DNA of 5,972 bases from assembly GCA_022710245.1 (NCBI GenBank), contig JAKLHH010000519.1:1-5972 (forward strand), given 5' to 3'. The translations under genes were made by a program, and so were the position numbers. The notes under the pieces are model-generated. The model saw nothing but the letters and a program-made list of their open reading frames with translations, made no database searches and was not told the origin of the DNA. The stretch is from Myxococcota bacterium. Its GTDB lineage: Bacteria; Myxococcota; Polyangia; GCA-2747355; JAKLHH01. Below are positions 5,027-5,972 of this stretch, in pieces. Position 1 is the first letter of the stretch. The number at the start of each line of letters is the position of its first letter.

Positions 5027-5845
5027 TCAGAGCGGCTTGAAGCTGAAGGTGACGTCCTTGACCTTGGTGTCGCCGCCGATCGGGCTGCCGCAGTGCTGGA
5101 CGATCTTGCCCGCGGTGAGGTCGGCGCTGGTCACCTTCAGCTCGCACTTGCCGATCGCCTCGTCGGGGCCGTAGTCGTCGTCCCAGACCTCCACCGCGAA
5201 CTTGGCGAGGAGGTCGGCCTCGGGGGCGTTCAGCAGCTCCTGGCTCCAGGTGGGGTTGTTGGTGTCGGCCTTGATCGCGCTGGTCGCGGTGGTCGGGTTG
5301 GTGGTCCCGACGGTGAGGACCACGTAAGGATCGCAGGAGCTCTCCATCCCGCAGGTGCCGCCCCACGAGCTCGTCCCCTCGACGACGAGGCTGACCAGGG
5401 TGACCTTCCACGAGCCGCTCCCCTTGGTCTTGCAGGCGCCGGCGAAGCAGGCCTCGCTCGCGGTGTCGCAGGCCTTGCAGGTCCCCCCCGCCGAGCCGCA
5501 GGCGTCGTCGGCGGTGCCCGACTTGCAGAGGCCCTTGCTGTCGCAGCAGCCGGCCGGGCAGCTGGTCGCGTCGCACTTCGGCGGGACGCAGGTGCCCGCC
5601 TGGCACTTGTCGTTGTCGCCGCAGGTCTGGCAGGTGATGCCGCCGTAGCCGCAGGCCTGCGGCGCGGTGCCCGGCTGACACTGGCCGTTCTGGCAGCAGC
5701 CGACGCAGCTCGAGGAGGAGCAGCCCGACGGTGTCAGGTCCACGCGAGGGAAGAGGTCGGCCTGCGAGGCCCTGCCGTCCTTGCGGACCTCGCTGTCGTC
5801 GCCGCAAGCGGCGAGCGCGAGCACTGCGAGCAAGAATAAGCGCAT
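5027..5845 (-). CDS. Cys-rich repeat plus C2-domain lipoprotein
   Basis: A 272-residue exported lipoprotein. MRLFLLAVLALAACGDDS is a signal peptide with lipobox LAAC, lipidated Cys14; this selects the ATG at 5845 over an in-frame GTG at 5878 that would add 11 residues in front of the signal. Residues 42-86 and 91-138 are two copies of a 10-Cys module, C-x4-C-x2-CC-x4/5-C-x8-C-x6-C-x2-C-x5/6-C-x4-C, probably disulfide-bonded. I recall such modules from myxobacterial surface proteins. Residues about 146-272 form a C2 domain: D172-P-Y-V, D194-x-N-N-P-x-W, and W-D222-D-D224-x3-D228-E-A-I-G, the usual Ca2+-ligand loops. C2 domains typically bind anionic lipids with Ca2+. Four further Cys in the C2 part (165, 171, 234, 252) fit an extracytoplasmic setting. 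No enzyme motif is seen, so a binding or targeting role is inferred. There is no Shine-Dalgarno sequence; see the promoter entry. Confidence 0.9.
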   Translation of the reverse strand: MRLFLLAVLALAACGDDSEVRKDGRASQADLFPRVDLTPSGCSSSSCVGCCQNGQCQPGTAPQACGYGGITCQTCGDNDKCQAGTCVPPKCDATSCPAGCCDSKGLCKSGTADDACGSAGGTCKACDTASEACFAGACKTKGSGSWKVTLVSLVVEGTSSWGGTCGMESSCDPYVVLTVGTTNPTTATSAIKADTNNPTWSQELLNAPEADLLAKFAVEVWDDDYGPDEAIGKCELKVTSADLTAGKIVQHCGSPIGGDTKVKDVTFSFKPL

Positions 5846-5850
5846 GCCTG

Positions 5851-5880
5851 ATAGTAACGTGGAGGGCGTGATCGCCACAA
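5851..5880 (-). promoter_or_regulatory. Candidate sigma-70-type promoter of the C2 lipoprotein gene, leaderless geometry
   Basis: On the minus strand TTGTGG (5880-5875, 3 of 6 matches to TTGACA), an 18-bp spacer, TACTAT (5856-5851, 4 of 6 matches to TATAAT), then CAGGC and the ATG at 5845. The start point would fall at or within a base or two of the ATG, and there is no ribosome binding site in between. Confidence 0.4.
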
Positions 5881-5890
5881 GGCGGGCGGC

Positions 5891-5917
5891 CGACCGACCG
5901 GGTCGAGTCGAGTCGAC
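5891..5917. repeat. Inverted repeat and GTCGA triplet upstream of the C2 lipoprotein promoter
   Basis: CGACCGACC (5891-5899) is complementary to GGTCGAGTCG (5901-5910) with one bulged A. The right arm runs into three tandem GTCGA pentamers (5902-5916) that end in the palindrome GTCGAC. The element sits 10 bp upstream of the -35-like box, where an activator or repressor could bind. The rest of the 127 bp between the C2 gene and the right edge holds only a 5-bp-stem hairpin, CTGAGCGTCTCAG (5958-5970), and a doubtful plus-strand start. Confidence 0.4.
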
Positions 5918-5972
5918 GCCCCACCGGAGCCTGCTGATGGTCCGTCGCTGGCCGCACCTGAGCGTCTCAGCC

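Noticed and set aside
5846..5878. Extended start of the C2 lipoprotein at GTG 5878
   Set aside because: It would place 11 residues before the signal peptide and has no Shine-Dalgarno sequence.
4823..5957. Overlapping frames across the C2 lipoprotein on both strands
   Set aside because: They lack any domain and conflict with the signal peptide, Cys periodicity and C2 motifs in the chosen frame.

Overview
The window looks like chromosomal DNA from a very GC-rich member of the Myxococcota (myxobacteria and relatives). The grounds are the base composition, the density of secreted lipoproteins, and two protein modules I associate with that phylum: a Cys-rich tandem module, and a helix-hairpin-helix segment containing GTADDD joined to HKD phosphodiesterase domains. 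This is inference from protein style; no species can be named. All five supported genes lie on the minus strand, so transcription runs from right to left.

Layout in transcription order: (1) 5845-5027, a lipoprotein with two Cys-rich repeats and a C-terminal Ca2+-type C2 domain; (2) 4944-3955, srkA, a cytosolic stress-response kinase; (3) 3816-3001, fpr, a ferredoxin/flavodoxin-NADP+ reductase; (4) 2800-1061, a secreted, probably lipid-anchored protein with a helix-hairpin-helix segment and two HKD phospholipase D/nuclease domains; (5) 1010 to beyond the left edge, a lipoprotein of tandem beta-rich repeats, which is open at the edge and has no stop codon in the window. The gaps are 82, 138, 200 and 50 bp.

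The gaps carry most of the non-coding signal. The srkA-fpr gap holds about two and a half copies of a 50-55 bp direct repeat and a 10-bp-stem hairpin starting 3 nt after the srkA stop. The fpr-PLD gap holds a candidate sigma-54 (-24/-12) promoter with a near-perfect 16-bp palindrome upstream. The C2 lipoprotein and the beta-repeat lipoprotein have no Shine-Dalgarno sequence but have a -10-like hexamer 5-6 nt before the start codon, which suggests leaderless mRNAs. The other three genes have clear GGAGG sites.

Functionally, three of the five products are exported to the envelope or cell surface and two are cytosolic enzymes of stress and redox metabolism. The C2 lipoprotein and the HKD lipoprotein together supply the parts (Ca2+/lipid-binding C2 plus two HKD domains) that eukaryotic phospholipases D carry in one chain. 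Whether they cooperate is speculation. No RNA genes, mobile elements, CRISPR arrays or origins were found.
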